Shown here: positions 12,264 through 13,126 of the stretch, piece by piece | Layout: every line of letters begins with the position of its first letter | How positions within the stretch are numbered: the first letter of the stretch is position 1 | Source: Candidatus Gastranaerophilales bacterium | GTDB taxonomy: Bacteria > Cyanobacteriota > Vampirovibrionia > Gastranaerophilales > Gastranaerophilaceae | Reading direction: 5' to 3' | Assembly: GCA_947589525.1 (NCBI GenBank) | Contig: CANQAW010000028.1 | Location: 1-13,126 of the forward strand | Length of the DNA: 13,126 bases | Notes under the pieces: generated by a model | What the model was told of the DNA's origin: nothing | Seen by the model: the letters and a program-made list of their open reading frames with translations, nothing else | Databases searched by the model: none | Translations under genes and position numbers: made by a program

Positions 12264-13126
12264 ATGACTTTAAAATCCAAACTTATTTCGATTTTTTGTT
12301 TATTTTTAATATTTGTTTGTTTTCTTTTATCTTATAATTTACGGGATAAATCTCCTAAATATAAGATTTTAAAGGTAATTGAAGCGGATGAGTTTTATAT
12401 GGATTTGAATTTTAATAATATTTCAGAACCCGATGAACATTTCAAATTAAAACATGTTACAGCGCTATCCGCCAATAAAAACTATTTTACTTTAAAACAT
12501 GCGCAAAAGAAGGCTATAGCCATGAATGACTATTTAAAAACAGGCTATATTGCGCATCATTTTGCACTTGATAATTATTTAAACAAGGAAGTTGAAATTA
12601 TAGGAGAGCTTGAAAAATATAACCCCGTTAATAAATATAGAGAAGTTGAAATTTTGCTCGATGGAGAAAATTTATCAAAATTTCTTTTAAAATCAGGACT
12701 TGCAACTCTAAAAACAAACGTTATTGAAGCCGATTATCAAAAAGAAGAAAATTTAACTCAAATTAAGAAAAACGCAGACAGCCTGAAAGATAGCGATTTT
12801 TTGATTTTGAATTTAAAGAACAATATTGTTCATAAGCTTGGTTGCGAATTTGCGCAAAAAATTTCAAACGGAAAATTAATTCGCAATTCGCAAAATAAAA
12901 ACTACATTCCTTGTAAAATATGTCTTGAACGCCGGCAGTATATTTCTTCTTTTAATATAGATAAAAATAAACAAAATTATAAAACCTCGCTTTATAAAAA
13001 GTTTAACAATTTAGAATTTTTTGTATCCAATCCTTATTTATATAAAAAGCCTGAAAATTCCTGCAGGGAATATATCTGCAAAAGATTGGTTCAGGAAATT
13101 AATAATTCAAAAGAAAGTATTGACCT
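12264..13126 (+). CDS. Membrane-anchored nuclease-like protein: SNase-like, Ada-like metal site, start of PLD-like domain (partial)
   Basis: This 5' part (287 codons) of a larger gene is cut by the right edge. Residues 8-24 form a hydrophobic N-terminal segment, a signal anchor or signal peptide. Residues about 33-150 resemble a divergent staphylococcal-nuclease/OB region (KILKVIEADEFYMDL near the start, LLDGENLSKFLLKSGLATLK near the end), with the usual catalytic Asp/Arg/Glu not evident. Residues 190-220 read HKLGC then PCKIC, so His190, Cys194, Cys217 and Cys220 resemble the Ada-like metal-binding motif often attached to SNase or competence-type nucleases. The last residues visible, ICKRLVQEINNSKESID, resemble the opening strand-helix of phospholipase D-superfamily nucleases. 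No Shine-Dalgarno precedes the ATG; TAAGAT six bases upstream could be the -10 box of a leaderless start. A secreted DNA-processing or nuclease role is inferred only. Confidence 0.6.
   Translation, partial: MTLKSKLISIFCLFLIFVCFLLSYNLRDKSPKYKILKVIEADEFYMDLNFNNISEPDEHFKLKHVTALSANKNYFTLKHAQKKAIAMNDYLKTGYIAHHFALDNYLNKEVEIIGELEKYNPVNKYREVEILLDGENLSKFLLKSGLATLKTNVIEADYQKEENLTQIKKNADSLKDSDFLILNLKNNIVHKLGCEFAQKISNGKLIRNSQNKNYIPCKICLERRQYISSFNIDKNKQNYKTSLYKKFNNLEFFVSNPYLYKKPENSCREYICKRLVQEINNSKESID

Noticed and set aside
1..13126. Search for CRISPR arrays, insertion sequences, phage genes, toxin-antitoxin or defence modules
   Set aside because: No regularly spaced repeats, terminal inverted repeats, transposase or known defence motifs were seen by eye; the window is mainly core genes.

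Overview
The window is AT-rich chromosomal DNA of a flagellated bacterium that most resembles the non-photosynthetic sister lineage of Cyanobacteria (Melainabacteria/Vampirovibrionia, probably Gastranaerophilales-like). Three things point there: a polyprenyl synthase followed directly by a YuiD/DUF212 protein, an efp-accB pair (both orders I recall from cyanobacteria), and a cyanobacterial-looking EF-P, in a low-GC genome with flagellin and no photosynthesis gene. The placement is an inference from gene content and order; no search was run.

Layout. (1) 1-2144 is accessory. It holds an 83-aa orphan, a convergent 437-aa membrane orphan, and two small ORFs with good ribosome binding sites (about 53 and 28 aa). 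The 28-aa one has its own -10 box and terminator. (2) 2145-4546 is a tight plus-strand operon: rsgA (ribosome assembly GTPase), an IspA/CrtE-type prenyl diphosphate synthase and a DUF212 membrane protein. A 55-aa gene converges on it, and the two stop codons overlap. (3) 4801-8993 is a second plus-strand operon: a helical-repeat (HEAT-like) protein, efp, accB, accC and a class II CCA/poly(A) nucleotidyltransferase. It joins translation-elongation rescue, the biotin carboxylase half of acetyl-CoA carboxylase, and tRNA 3' end processing. (4) 8994-10209 is a monocistronic flagellin gene with a sigma-70-like promoter, a leader of about 120 nt, a very strong ribosome binding site and a strong terminator. 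(5) 10176-12135, minus strand, is rplS - terminator - rbgA - rnhB, a conserved ribosome-linked order. (6) From 12264 to the right edge runs the start of an exported or membrane-anchored protein with an SNase-like region, an Ada-like metal-binding motif and the apparent start of a phospholipase D-like domain.

Most of the window is ordinary core metabolism and translation. No CRISPR array, insertion sequence, prophage, tRNA or rRNA was seen. The most useful non-routine observations are two genes (rsgA and the HEAT-like gene) whose -10 boxes end exactly 7 nt before an ATG that lacks a Shine-Dalgarno, as expected for leaderless mRNAs; the small genes at 1970-2056, 1679-1840 and 4543-4710; and the composite nuclease-like protein cut by the right edge.
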